NCBI RefSeq assembly: GCF_030704535.1
Contig: NC_081811.1
Location: 6,242,001-6,306,000 of the forward strand
Source of the DNA: Vitis vinifera
Taxonomy: Eukaryota; Streptophyta; Magnoliopsida; Vitales; Vitaceae
Length of the DNA: 64,000 bases
Direction: 5' to 3'
This document shows positions 23,447 to 35,853 of the stretch, in pieces (within the stretch, counting starts at the first letter, position 1; each line of letters begins with the position of its first letter). The notes under the pieces were generated by a model. It ran no database searches, was not told where the DNA came from, and was given only the letters and a program-made list of their open reading frames with translations. The position numbers and the translations under genes were made by a program.

Positions 23447-26275
23447 TATATATGTATATGGATTGATCTTGTTTTTTAAGAAGTGTCAATTCGATATTGT
23501 AGTAAGGCCTTTTTGGTATTTGGGTGGTAGTTAGCCTTCTTAAGCATGTTAATTTCTTACTTTTAACAGAGAAATGGGTTTGATTTTAGCTCCTAAAAGT
23601 ATCAAAATCCCATGCTTTGCAATATAATGAATGCAGCTGAAATGTTTGGTCAGGTGTCTGTTCTAAGGTTTTTTGCAGGCTTAATTCCAATAGATTTTAA
23701 TCTCAAGGAAATGAAAAAACCACCAACCACATGTCAACACACATCCTATTTTTTATTCTTAAAATAAAAAAATAGTTGTACTTTTATATAAGATATAAGA
23801 TCTTAAAATAAGTTTGAAACAAATTTAAATTTTTTTAAGTGATATGTAAAGACAAAAGGTAAAATTTAGTGATCCGGTAGTGATATGATAAATATATAAT
23901 TTATATTTTATTAAAATTAAAAATAAATTTAAGAAATTATATATATAATTAAAATGTTTAATAATATTTTATTTTTTATATGTTATATGCTAAATCAAAT
24001 GCTAAAAATATATTAAATAAAATATGTATAATATTTAAATATGAAGATATATTTAAGATGAAAAGAAAATTATAATATTTAATTTTATTTGCATATCTAT
24101 ATATTTTATTATTTTAAAATTTTAAATTATTATAATAATTAATTTATATTATTTTCACATTTATTATTAATAATTATTATTAAAATAAGCATGAATGTAA
24201 AATATTTAAAACATTAAATATAAAAATATACTATGATGACATCGAAGGAGTTGTATAGTTCAATGGTCCTTTCTCATTTTGTCAATCATAGGCCCTGTAA
24301 AATGGTTGGTAGGCCAGATCTATAGTTTCCAATATCGGAATATTACAAACTACATGTGCGGTGAAAAATGGTTGGTGGGCCACATTTATTGTACACATAA
24401 AATGATTTCCAATGGTTGGTGGGTTTGGATGTAAGAAACTTTAGGCCTAATGAAAACAAGCCCATCAATGTTTGGGTCAAATAATGGTTGATTTGGTCCG
24501 GTTCGATGGTCCAATTACCAGAATTAATGACGTTTCAGCTCATTAATGATCCATTTGACCCAATCAGAACGGGAGGTGAGACGAAATGGGCCGTCTCAAA
24601 TACAAATGAAAAGGTAGATGAGATATGACTTATGAGAGAGAGATAGAAGAGGCAAACTAGAGGCTTGTAAAAAGTCCTAGGCCAGCCCCCCACCCCTCCA
24701 GGGAAGGAATCCTTTAGCTTCAACACAGTTAGGTCTGACCTACAGAAGGTGACAAACCTCAGCTTGTAATTGTACTAACGATTTCTCTTTTTTTAACCGG
24801 TAGAGAGGAGAACGAAATAGAATATGTAAAAATTCTATTGAAAGACGAGCCACAACGATCTTCAAATCCAAACTTTTTAACTTTGTACGAATAGTTCCTT
24901 TATAATCTTTATGTTCAAACTACTGGGCATATGGAGAGATGGGAGTTGACAAAGATGACTGCAGATAACAAGTCTTAATTCCTTCTTAATATGCATGCAT
25001 GCATACAAAATCATGGACGTTTTGTTTGGATGAAACAATATTGATTCCGGATTAACAAGATGACATATGGTTTGATAATATGAATGTGTTGCCCTGGTTG
25101 ATGAGGGAGCAGCAGCAATGGGCCAATGGCTGTCAGACCAAAATTTATATGATTTCCGGTCCTGATCTATTGTACTTCAGAATTCTGTTTCTTTAGGTGG
25201 GAGATTCTCGAGGCGTGTGTGTTAGCATGTACTGGCATTGATATGAAAACTAGGAGTAGAAAAGGGTAAGGGACTAGGGAGGTCCACCAATATAAAGAAA
25301 CAAGGAGGATCTTTGGTGTTAGGGGAGCCCCTTTCCTAGCCTGGTCTACTCAACACGTGTTGTCAAGAATCGTCTGCACTAATCATCAAATCAAAGTCTG
25401 TCTTCAGATCCTCAAGTTGGCCCTCACCCACCCACATGTTAAGGGGAGAGGGGTTGAGGCTAGAGCCAGGGTTAGGGTAACCTTTTTGAGAGGTATAGAT
25501 AGGGGCCAGACCCCCTCCTGACTCCTGAGTGACGTTGAGGTTGAGGAGGGAAAGGAAGGGGAATCCACCCATTATTGCTGAAAATCTTGAGGAGAGCGGT
25601 CCCCTCCCATGGGTCTCAGGAAAGCCAGAAACCTCTCCTAGAAAAATTCCATATCGACTCAGTACCCCTTTTGGTGGAAAGCTACATCTCGAGAACTCTT
25701 GACAGCAATAAATGCCATTCCCACAACAGCAAAGACAAATACCACCATATTAGAGAGGGCCTTAATCACCGGGTGGATTGCAGACCAAGCTCCAGTGGCA
25801 GCCACCATCCACCATGAAATAAGGGAGTTTTATAAGCTAAATTTGGGCAAGGGAAAATGAAAACAAGTGAGGCTGACTTGTAAAAGCTGCCTCTCCTATT
25901 ATAAATGTTTGTTTGCAGCCGATGCTGGGGAAGCTAGTTCATTTCGGGAAGTTGTGGTCCAGAAACGACAAGCGGTTTCAGAGAAGACTTTAGCCCTTTT
26001 CGTGAGCGGTTATATAGAAAGGTTGGGAGCCCCCACCCCACCGTCTGATGACCCGGCTTTGTCCTTATTAGCTTTCGTTTTGTTCAATTAAAAAATAATT
26101 TTGTAGCAACGTCCGAAAGACTTACCAGCGTGGGCGCATCGTCACCTCAGCCGTTTGTCCCCACTCTATTTCTTTATCTCCCTTTGTATATTTTACAGTG
26201 CTGGGGATGACAAAGAGTCTCTGAGGTCATCTCTTCCGGCTTCCAAACTCGAGCATCTCCTTCTCTTGAGTTTGA
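23447..26275. other. Intergenic and upstream region of the dioxygenase gene
   Basis: 23700-24240 is very AT-rich. 24240-24500 repeats the word aatggttggtgggcc several times. From 25300 to 26270 GC rises, as expected for promoter and leader DNA of the gene starting at 26276. A 49-codon minus-strand ORF (25808-25659) with a hydrophobic centre is the only coding hint and is listed as a finding. Confidence 0.45.
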
Positions 26276-27580
26276 ATGGTCGCCAAGAAGAGACTCCATA
26301 CAATGGAAGTTGCTGGAGAATCTCTCATTGAGAATGGAGCATATTTTAATAGAGCTATAGAAGTGAAGAAGTTTGATGAAACCAAAGCTGGAGTTAAAGG
26401 GCTTGTGGACTCTGGTGTGGAGAAGATTCCCAGATTCTTCATCCACCCACCGGAGAACTTGCAGAGGTCTCTGTCTGAAACTGGTGGGACTAGTTTTCAG
26501 GTTCCAGTGATAGATTTCAGGGGCCTGGATATGGGTCAAAGAGCAGAGATTGTGAGAGCAATTCGCAAAGCTTCAGAGACATGGGGCTTCTTCCAGATGG
26601 TCAATCATGGAATTCCAATTACCATCATAGAAGAGGTGTTGGAAGGAGTGAGACGATTCCATGAGCAGCCGCAGGAGATGAAGATGGAGTGGTACTCACG
26701 GGACTCGAAGCAACCAGTGAAGTATTACTGCAACGGGGACCTCCATGTATCAAATGCTGCAAACTGGAGGGACTCCATATCCTGTGAGTTCCCGGATGGA
26801 ACTCTGGACCCCGAAGCTTTGCCTCGTGTATGCAGGTTAGTTCCCTTGGACTCAACGCCCACGAATAGCCCAAGTAATTCCCTTGGACTCTTGTTTGTTA
26901 CTAACTTTTCCTGCAGAAAGGAGATAACAGCGTACATCAAATGCATGGCTGAACTGAAGGAGATGGTGGGTGAATTACTATCTGAGGCTCTGGGGCTGAG
27001 CAGTGACCACCTTAAGCAGATGGGATGTACGGAGACTCAAACATTGGTGTGCCACTATTACCCAGGTTGTCCCCAGCCAAACTTGACTCTAGGTGCTACC
27101 AAGCATTCAGACCCGAGTTTTATAACTATTCTTCTGCAAGACAACATTGGTGGCCTACAGGTTCTTCATCAGAATCAGTGGGTGGATGTACCTCCTGTAC
27201 ATGGAGCTCTGGTGGCAAACCTTGGGGATTTCATGCAGGTACAACTCTGAGCTGCTAGCTCTGTATACTTACATCCTGCTACTCCTAGCTAAAGCAACCT
27301 TTTTCTTTTCTCTGTTTGTGTTGGTCAGCTTATCACCAATGACAAGTTCAAGAGCGTGGAGCATAGAGTACTGGCTAGACAGGTTGGACCGAGGATATCA
27401 GCTGCATGTTTTTTCTATCCGAGTACTATCAATACGTATAAGCCTTATGGGCCAATAAAGGAGTTTCTATCGGACAATAATCAGCCAATCTACAGGGAAA
27501 CTCATGTCAATGAATATTTAGCCTATTACAGGTCCAAAGGATTGGATGGTACATCAGCCCTTCCTCATTTTAAGCTATGA
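26276..27580 (+). CDS. 2-oxoglutarate/Fe(II) dioxygenase, ACC oxidase homolog type
   Basis: Three exons: 26276-26835, 26917-27238, 27329-27580; 1,134 nt, 377 residues (368 if the second in-frame ATG at 26303 is used). An N-terminal DIOX_N region (about 65-175) precedes the 2OG-Fe(II) oxygenase core. Iron ligands are seen as His250-x-Asp252 (KHSDPSF) and His306 (VEHRVL), and the 2OG-binding pair as Arg316-x-Ser318 (PRIS). The start [20 protein letters not shown] is typical of the plant '1-aminocyclopropane-1-carboxylate oxidase homolog' group. These are soluble enzymes of specialised or hormone metabolism and are not true ACC oxidases; the substrate cannot be read from the sequence. Intron 1 is only 81 bp, a multiple of three, and free of stops. 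The 3' end converges on the bHLH gene 515 bp away. Confidence 0.93.
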
Positions 27581-28094
27581 TGAATGCATGCTAGTAATTT
27601 GTGTAGGGTTGATTATGGTGTGACGTGCTTTCAAATTATGTCCAATCTGTATTAGTACGGCTGTTAATTTACTCTATTGTTATGATGGATCATGTTTCTG
27701 TATGAGCTCTAATTTTATATTTCATCTCAAGGTTTCGAGAAATGGTGTAAATGTTAAAAACTGTAAAAGACGACCCAAAAACCATCGCAATAACTGATGA
27801 AGATACTGAAACACTACACAAAGCACTCTGGATTATTAAACACCAAACTTCCAAACAATGACAGAGTAAAAAATTGGGCACGGAAAGAAAAAGAGCAGGA
27901 AAAAAAAATGGCATCTCCACACTTCTTAGAGAAACAAACGGAACTCTTTACAGAAATATCGGTTTGGTGGTGGGCGTGGAGATCATACAAACAAGCATTG
28001 TGGACCAGGAACTCCCATCAAAAGCTCAAATGACTCTGGATATTGTACACAGGTGGCCCACATCATTCTCCAAAAGTTGAGCAGCCATAGCTGG
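27581..28094. other. Convergent intergenic region / facing 3' UTRs
   Basis: 514 bp separate the stop codon of the dioxygenase (+) and the stop codon of the bHLH gene (-). No ORF with family similarity lies here. It should hold both 3' UTRs, which may overlap. Confidence 0.6.
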
Positions 28095-31000
28095 TTACAT
28101 TGTAGGCTTGGGTTGCAAAATCTGCACAAGTGACCACAAGATATCCATTCTTCGCATGTTTCTGCTGTTCTGCCCCTGAAACAATTTACACATGACCACA
28201 AGAAGTAACTAAATAAAAGTATGGTGGATAAAGATAGTGGCACTAGTGGCTGATATTCTAAAATGTAGCCCATGTAAATGCAGATACCAGGAAGATGAGC
28301 TTTGTTTGGTTTTTTTTGAGAAGCACATGACAGGAATAACATTAATGACACAATTTAAATAATTTAATTGAAAATGCAGAGCTACAACAGCCAAAGTGGA
28401 GTTTGGAAGAAGTTAATACAATCTATGGTTAGCATCTTTTAAATGCATTTCTGTGACATGACATGTTTTTTCATTGGACCAATCCAGGTGATAATAGTCT
28501 CTGTATGGAAGAAGATTGTGTTCCTAACCAGATACTTTATCCACAAATCATGATCCTACCTCAACCACAAAACATATCCATGTCTTCTCGCCACGGGCCT
28601 CTGTCACACCTTTTAAGATTGTCAGACCCAAGCTTCTGATGGCTTCAGCTATCTCAAGAAAACGGCTGCATTCCTCACACACCATCTGCACAGCAAACAA
28701 GAAAATTTGAAAGATTGAGACTAATTCAATGCAAAGTAGGGCAATCATATGTGTTGCCTGTGAAGGATTTAGGGACTGTCATTCCCCATCTTCTTTTTGA
28801 ATGGCTGCCTTCAGTGCACTTGTTTTTTTTTTTTGTGCTGCCTACTTATTTCTGCAGGGAACTTCCTATTCCTGCCTTCCTGCTCTAATAATCATCTGTT
28901 TCTGATTAAAAATTGATCATATTGCAAAATTTCAACCTATCAGACCAGTACATACCTCTACAACCATCTGACCGTCCATGTTAAGATTCTCTACTATTAT
29001 AGGACAAACCTTCATATGGCTTCCCACCTCCACTGCCCAGCTTGAACCCTGTTCATAATTAGAGGAGCCTAGCACACCTGTTTCCTTGCTATGCAACTGC
29101 AAATTCAGTAATACAATGTAAATTGGCAGGAAAATGATAATTGAAGCCAATCTTTCTTATAGTTAGTGGATAATTTCCAATTCCATAACAGAATGTCAAT
29201 TATTAATCTGCAGAAGTTATCCTAAAACGACGGCTTGAAAAGAAAGAATCTACTACTAAATGCCAGCAATGTATAATAACAATTATTTTTCCAGTTAATA
29301 GATGAATAAAATTCAGTGTAGTTGCATATGCAAGTACCAAAGTTTTGGACAGAGGAACACCAAAAAGAATGCTGACAATAGCTGATATAGGTTACTAGGA
29401 AAAGTACAACTTCTAGTTTCTGACTCTTAATATGGGATGGTGGTTAAGTCCCTTATCCACAAGGCTTGTTCAATTGGAACAAAAAATTGGATGCTTGCTT
29501 TTTACCTTTGATTCAGCACATTTGTTTAGCTTGTCAGCATGTCTCGTGATGCTCTGCAGAAATAGCATGTGCTTGATTGTGCGCTCCAGCAGTGAATCAA
29601 TACTGCACTGTTCAATTATCTTGAAATTCTCAGCACATATGAAGGTAAGAGATTACATGAAAAAATTTGCAAGCCATCATAATTCGAAAACTCGGCAGGG
29701 AGAATGGATTGCATGAGAGATACCTTTGACCCATTTGGCACAAGCTCTCTCAGCTCCTTTATACGATCTTGAATTAATTGTCTGTCCCTTGGCCTAGGCC
29801 TACAACTTTCACCAGGTCTAGCCCTCTTTTTGTTGACCTTAGATGGTTCTGCAGACCGCTCCAACTGCTCACTACATGAACTTGGACAAATTGATGAAAT
29901 CCCCTGCTGAGATGTTACACCACATACCTCTGATGATTTGAAGCAGTTTTGTGTCTCTTCTACAAGAGAGGACTGATCGATTGAATAACCTGCTGAAGTA
30001 ACAGTATGTATAGTATGGCTAGAAGGCTCTGGAATTTTTTCAGTTGTCAACAGAGATTGCATTGACTGACAGAATGATTTCTCACTTTTAACATCACTAC
30101 CACTTTGGCAAACTTTAGCTACCACTGCCTCTAGAAGATTCTCCGATCCAGAATCTGACGTCAATTGGCTGCTGCTCATCCCCTCTGGCAACTCAATAGT
30201 TGTCTCGGTTTCAGCCTTCTCTGTTTCCCAATCACAATAGTTGCTCTGTTTCAGAAAAGCTGGACCTAATGCTTCATGCAGCTCACTACCAGCAGAGAAC
30301 CTTAAAGATGTATATGATGTGTCCACATGACTCAATTCTGATGGGAACTCCAACTTCTTTTCCAAATTTTTTTGGAGTTGCATATCTGAAGGATCCGGTA
30401 AGTGCAATACCCCATTTTCATGACAATTGACACCATGAAGCTTAATTCTATTACAATCCACAGAATCAAAGAAACCAAAAGGGAAGCATGCAAAATCTAC
30501 TTGAGACTTATCGGCTGCAAGTGCAGTGCTACATGAATTAATATTCTCCATAAAGGAATTGTATGGATATGAGGTGTCATTGTGTTCAGAACTCACATCC
30601 GCATCCCTCCAACCACTAGCTTCTTCACGCTTTGTGTTACTAATCAGTTTCATTTGCACTTGTTTCTGACCCTCCAAAACAAAGTTTTCAGATCTTGGCT
30701 GAAGAAATTTGGTGCTTTCATCACTCTGCGATGAGGATAATTCAAGCCCTCCATCCTTATTGAACATGTTTACTGCCCTGTTCTGATGGATAGCAGGCAG
30801 CTGAAAAATGAAAGAACTATCATTGTGTTTCCCAAAAATTGGGAACATAGGAGACCATACATTTGGCCTTTCTTTGTGTATGCCTTTATCTAGATTGAAT
30901 AGGCTATCAGGGACTATATCTGAAGCAGAACCTCTTGTAGATATATCTGACTGAGCAAAAGAAGAGCACCATAAATGCTGGCATACTATAATAGTTAACA

Positions 31001-34000
31001 TGAATGGCACGCACGCACACTGACACACTCACACACACTCACACACACATGCCTGCATACAGTTATCAGAAGCAGAACTTGTAGATATGTTTGGCTGAGA
31101 AAAACAAGAGCACCATAAATGCTGGCATACTATAATACTTAGCATGAGTTGATGTGCATGCACTAACCATACAGAGAGAGAGAGAGAGAGAGAGAGAGGT
31201 GAGGTACCATAGCTAAAGAGCTCTTCATACTACATTGAATAGGATGAGGAATATAAGCCACTGAAGAATCTTGAAGTGCAAAGAAGACATCTTTGATGCG
31301 AGACACCAGCTTCAAATCCTCAACAACCTGCTTTCCTCAAGTGAAGGAAAGAACAGATAAGTAAATGTAGGTTTAAATGATGCATAGATTATGACTTAAG
31401 AGACTTGAGGTTGTATGTCGCATTGCAGAGATCCATTATAACAAAATTAATGCATACATTTAAAAGTTCTATTCTAACAAAGGGAGATATTGCATAAGAC
31501 CAAGCACAAAGTATGGTAATAAACTCGATACTAGAAATAAAAGCAATGTTGAAAACTTGGAGCAACAAATGCAAACATTCGTCTTTAATAAGTAGCCACA
31601 CTGCCCAGGCAACCAAAAAAGGTGAGGTGAAAATTTGTGGTGCATAGCAACTATTTAGTTGTTTAACTAATCAACGATTGGAAGATTGCTCATCAACTCA
31701 TGCAAATCGAGTAAAAGCTCTCGCTTTCTAGTGGTGTCCACACTGCCAGCTGCTTGGGATATTACACTTACAGGTTCCATTCCCATAAGGCATTTTCAAC
31801 TGTTTTAGTGAACCAGACAACAATGTGACATGGTCCACATAGTAATAAGTTTGTTGTCATCAGTACCATATTCTAGAACAGATGTCAGACGTTCCAAAAA
31901 TTGATTCTTGAAGCCTCATACAAATATACTTCATTTTGTAATCTGATTTGAAAGTTGAACAATTCTCAAGCAGGATATTGTTTAAATTTAACCAGATCAC
32001 CTTTACAGTATGTTAAGTTTACTGACATAGGATGTTATGGATGCTTGCAATTGTCGCTTTTATCAATTATCATACACCCGCTTCAAAATACTAGAGAAGC
32101 AACAGATAAGTGCATTGCATTTCAGAAAAGTTATTAAAGAAAAAAACCAAAAAAAAAAAAAATGGATCCAACAACCAATCAGATTTCAAAAATGAGCTAC
32201 CATGCACGATTTGTCAATGCAACAAATGGCTAGAAATTATCTTACTTGCTGTAAAGAGCCAAGCTGTACAACTCCATGTGGAACAACAGCCACAACAACA
32301 ATGGTCTGCACAACAAAGGAAAATGGTTTATGTCAACAGAATGTCTCTGTACAGTTAAGACAAATGCCAAGTATAAGGCAAAACAAACTAAATGTAGTAG
32401 AAAAGGTTCCCTAATCTAAGAATTTTATCTTGAATTGTATAGCCATCAATCCATTATTTATGAATCAATAAGAGAAGTCCTAAACTTTTTCCTATTGAGT
32501 AAAGAACTTCGAAGAAATGATGGAATGTATTCAATCACTAAGGTGAATGAACAAAACCATGGAAATAAACATCAGGAGTAGAAATTGTTTATAAATCATC
32601 ATATCGATGCGAATATGACAAAATCTAATGCAATTCTAACTGTCCAAGGCAGTAAATTCACTTTTGACATTAAAAAAAAGGCACTACTTGGGTGCGAAAA
32701 TGACAGTATGTTGACCCAAACCTACCAAAAGTTGCATCCCTTGCACAACCCTAATCCCCACAGTGATGCCTCGAAAAGAAAAAGGAGCATCTCAATAGAT
32801 AAAACTTTCACTACAGAGACTAAAATGCAACTACGTGCAACTACATAATATTCTTACCATTGAAAGGCCATCATCTGATGGGTTCAGCATCAACTGTGTA
32901 TGTGTAAGGTGGCTACCAATCATAAATCTAATATTTGCAGGTTGATAATGAGTAAGAAGGATGCACAAAAAAAAAACGAGAATTTTCAAGATAAACATAT
33001 TTGACATGAACAGCTCCAAGAGGTGAAAGAATGAAAGGACAGCCAAATCAAATAGCATAAACATCTAAGAGAGACGGGAAACAACATCACCAGTGAGAAG
33101 TAGTACAGGTATCTAAAATGCTGGTGGAGGACAAGGTGGAGGTGTTGAGGGTAGAAAAGGATATAAATGAGTTAGATTTAAAATATTAGAATGGAGGTAA
33201 AAATGGGGATGAAAGAGTTCCAGTTCAAATTCAAGTAGTTTAGAAAAGGCATTACAGATTTATGGTGACCAGGAGGACATTAAAAAGGCAACTAGTTAAA
33301 TCCACTACTCTTCTGATTCTCAGTTCAAGGATTAAAATAGGTTCACAATAAGCAGCTTTCATCATGCTGGCTATGCCACAGCCTGTAGCCCAAATGTAGA
33401 TTAAAAATAAATGTAGTGAAAACCACCAAATGACCATAATAATTCAATAGATCATTCTTCTTTACTATTAGTGGAAGTGTATTAACATCAGCCCATAAGG
33501 GCCAGTAATTAGATTGGCTACTTTTGTTTTTTTCCATATCCTGACAATAACCATAAAAATGCCCCTAAAAAACTGTTTGCTAGCCTGTGCATATGAATGT
33601 CTCCATATGATATCATTCATCACAACAAATAAAATAAATTACAGAGAGAAAACATACCTTAATCCCAGCTGAAAACTGTGCTTGCCACCCATCACAGTAC
33701 TGGAAATCAACCAAAAATCATGAATAAGAAAGAAAAAAATTGCAAATAATCAGTGCAGTAATAGAACCTAATCCATTTTCCAGTGTAATCACCTCAAATG
33801 ATGAAGAGGAATTAGTTGTATGCTTATCTGAAAAAATCCACTGATGCTTTCCAGTAACTGCCACCTGTCCAACAATCCTGTTCAACAAAGGACTAATGTG
33901 AAAACTACAACAGAAGGTCTTTCCTGGACTTGAATTGTTTTGAATTTGAACTATTACCCCCAATGAGAACAGTATAGACAGGTAATGAACCTGTAAGCAT

Positions 34001-35853
34001 AATTGGACGAGAATGATAATTGATAAAAGATATTTTATAATTTTAAATCTGCCCAATTAATGCTGACTTGAGTAAGGAGATGTAATTGGAAAAGAGAGTG
34101 ACATGATGCAAGACTGCAACAACACCGATATATAGATGATAACTTCTAATGACAATGGATAATTTCCATTAGGTAAAACTTTCTTCCCACCAAACTATAT
34201 GGTCCCAGTCAAGCTATTGTACTATGGCAGGTGAAAGATAAATCAGTTAAGAGACATACCCTTCCCCTAGAGAATACACATGATATGACATCTTTGCCAC
34301 AGCCAACCCAAGAGCATCATGTGAATAGTGCCCATCATGCAAGGTGTCTGGTGTCTTGCTGAAGCACTTATCCTCCAAAGGATCATGTTGGTCATGGTTG
34401 TCATAGTAAGCATCCTCCCAAGTCAACACCCTGCAAGAAATTCCATATGCCAAAATGAAAAAGACAGGAACATTGTAAGATGTTTAACTCCTGAAAAGGC
34501 CTAACTCCTAATCTCAATGCTCAACCACAACAAAAAATTCTTCCAACATGCATGCACACACAAGAATAAACCATGTTAACATTCAATTCCATGAAAAAAT
34601 TATTATACACAATAATAAGTAGACAAACTTGAATTCCTTCAGGTGGAGACATGATGCAGGTACCATCTAAAATCACAGGCAAGCCTAATAACTACAATTA
34701 TATATATATATATGTATTTTTTTTTTTTAAATCAGAAGCCTAATAACTACAATTGCACCTTCCATTTGACAAGCCAGATCCAATTGAAGTATTCTTTCAC
34801 CAGTATAGACATTATAGCACCCATTCATTTTCTTTGGAAACAAAATTATAATTAGAAGATATACTAGCTCTAATCCATCCCAAAATTTTACATATACCTA
34901 GATGTATAACACATGATCATCGACTTGCAAGCCTCAAATTCCAGACTTGAAATATGCAATTTACAAGCCATATTCTTGCAACTGAAATCTATTTGTAGTA
35001 AACAAATAAGAACACATAAATTAAAACATTACAGTTATCATAGAAAGAGGTTTTGAATTCATGAATTGAAATCAAAATTCTCATTCGCAGTACATTGGAT
35101 TAGCCAAATTTACGACCAAATTTTGAGAAACCCCACACTTCTCAATCTTTTCAATGACCCAATCGAATTCCCTTCAATGTCAACAGAATTTCCTAATAAC
35201 TGGTTCAGATTTCCAGAAAAATATAATGTTGTGTTTTCCATTTTTTTGTTCATGAACTTTGAAATAACCAATTAACCTAACCTAGTACAATTATTTGCCG
35301 AGTAAAGTTGAGCTTTATCTAGAACTACAAGTTTCTTCTCTTTCTGAAATAATCAACTCAATTAAATCCAGTACAATTATTTGCTGAATCAATCAACCTT
35401 TTTAATTTCCTAAAAACCCAAACAATGAAACATCTAAAACCAGAATTCCCTTTCCAAGCCATTAAATCAGGCAAAACTATTGGCTGAGTTCGTTGCTTTT
35501 CATTTTCTTAAAAAGCACACAACTAAACATCTAAAACTACAATTTCCACTCCTTTTAATATAATCAACTCAGTCAATCTAGCACAATTATTGAAGGAGTT
35601 AGTCAAGCTTTGCATTTTCTTAGAGATCAAAGCACAAAACCCAAAGCACCAATACCCTTGTTTTTCTTCTCCTGTTTTCTCAACTACGAAACGAAGTGTA
35701 TATGCATGAAAGACACGAAAAAGGGCTAGAAGATAAGAGAAGCAAAGAATCAACTTACATGCGAGCCCGATGTTTGAGTTTCCAAAAGACGGCGTACTTC
35801 CACTCAGTATTGAAACAGAGGCTTCTCAGCGTTTGCTGCAAGTCAGTAGCCAT
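28095..35853 (-). CDS. LHW/EMB1444-clade bHLH transcription factor
   Basis: Eleven exons: 35853-35759, 34430-34260, 33877-33793, 33699-33658, 32305-32246, 31327-31208, 30950-29724, 29607-29506, 29096-28956, 28685-28560, 28175-28095; 2,250 nt, 749 residues, all GT..AG. The N-terminus MATDLQQTLRSLCFNTEWKY and the following VLTWEDAYYDN and GIVGQVAVTGKHQWIF segments form the bHLH-MYC_N (GAF-like) domain of this clade (about 1-175). The large exon 7 encodes a Ser-rich middle. The helix-loop-helix spans exons 7/8 (about 575-630: RPRPRDRQLIQDRIKELREL..). Its basic region lacks the usual H-E-R triad, as known for LHW-type factors, which act as heterodimers with TMO5-type bHLHs in root vascular development. 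An ACT-like C-terminal region ends QILQPKPTM. Nuclear. I cannot tell LHW from its LHW-like/EMB1444 paralogs with certainty. Confidence 0.92.
30905..31150 (-). repeat. ~90-bp tandem duplication spanning the exon 7 splice acceptor
   Basis: The block at about 30914-31000 (gaagcagaacctcttgtaga .. ggcatactataatag) recurs at about 31067-31146 (gaagcagaacttgtagatat .. ggcatactataatac). The copies include the polypyrimidine tract, the AG acceptor and the first codons of exon 7. The acceptor at 30951 gives the open model. The duplicated acceptor at 31095-31097 is followed after 34 nt by a possible GTATGC donor. Between the copies is a CA-rich stretch (about 31010-31050). Confidence 0.75.
31173..31198. 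repeat. (AG)n microsatellite in bHLH intron 6
   Basis: Thirteen AG dinucleotides ten bases from the exon 6 donor. Likely length-polymorphic. Confidence 0.9.
34681..34754 (-). mobile_element. 36-bp truncated LINE tail with 19-bp target duplication
   Basis: aagcctaataactacaatt occurs exactly at 34681-34699 and 34736-34754. Between them lie only 36 bases: (AT)n, a T run and aatcaga. On the minus strand this reads tctgattt plus poly(A), a non-LTR retrotransposon tail. The long perfect target duplication marks a LINE-machinery insertion, truncated almost completely at its 5' side. It sits in intron 1 of the bHLH gene. Confidence 0.7.

Noticed and set aside
30200-30430. Plus-strand ORF inside the bHLH locus
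   Set aside because: It is the antisense shadow of bHLH exon 7.
32585-33064. ORFs on both strands between bHLH exons 4 and 5
   Set aside because: They lie in an intron, have no domain, and do not fit the exon phases of the bHLH gene.
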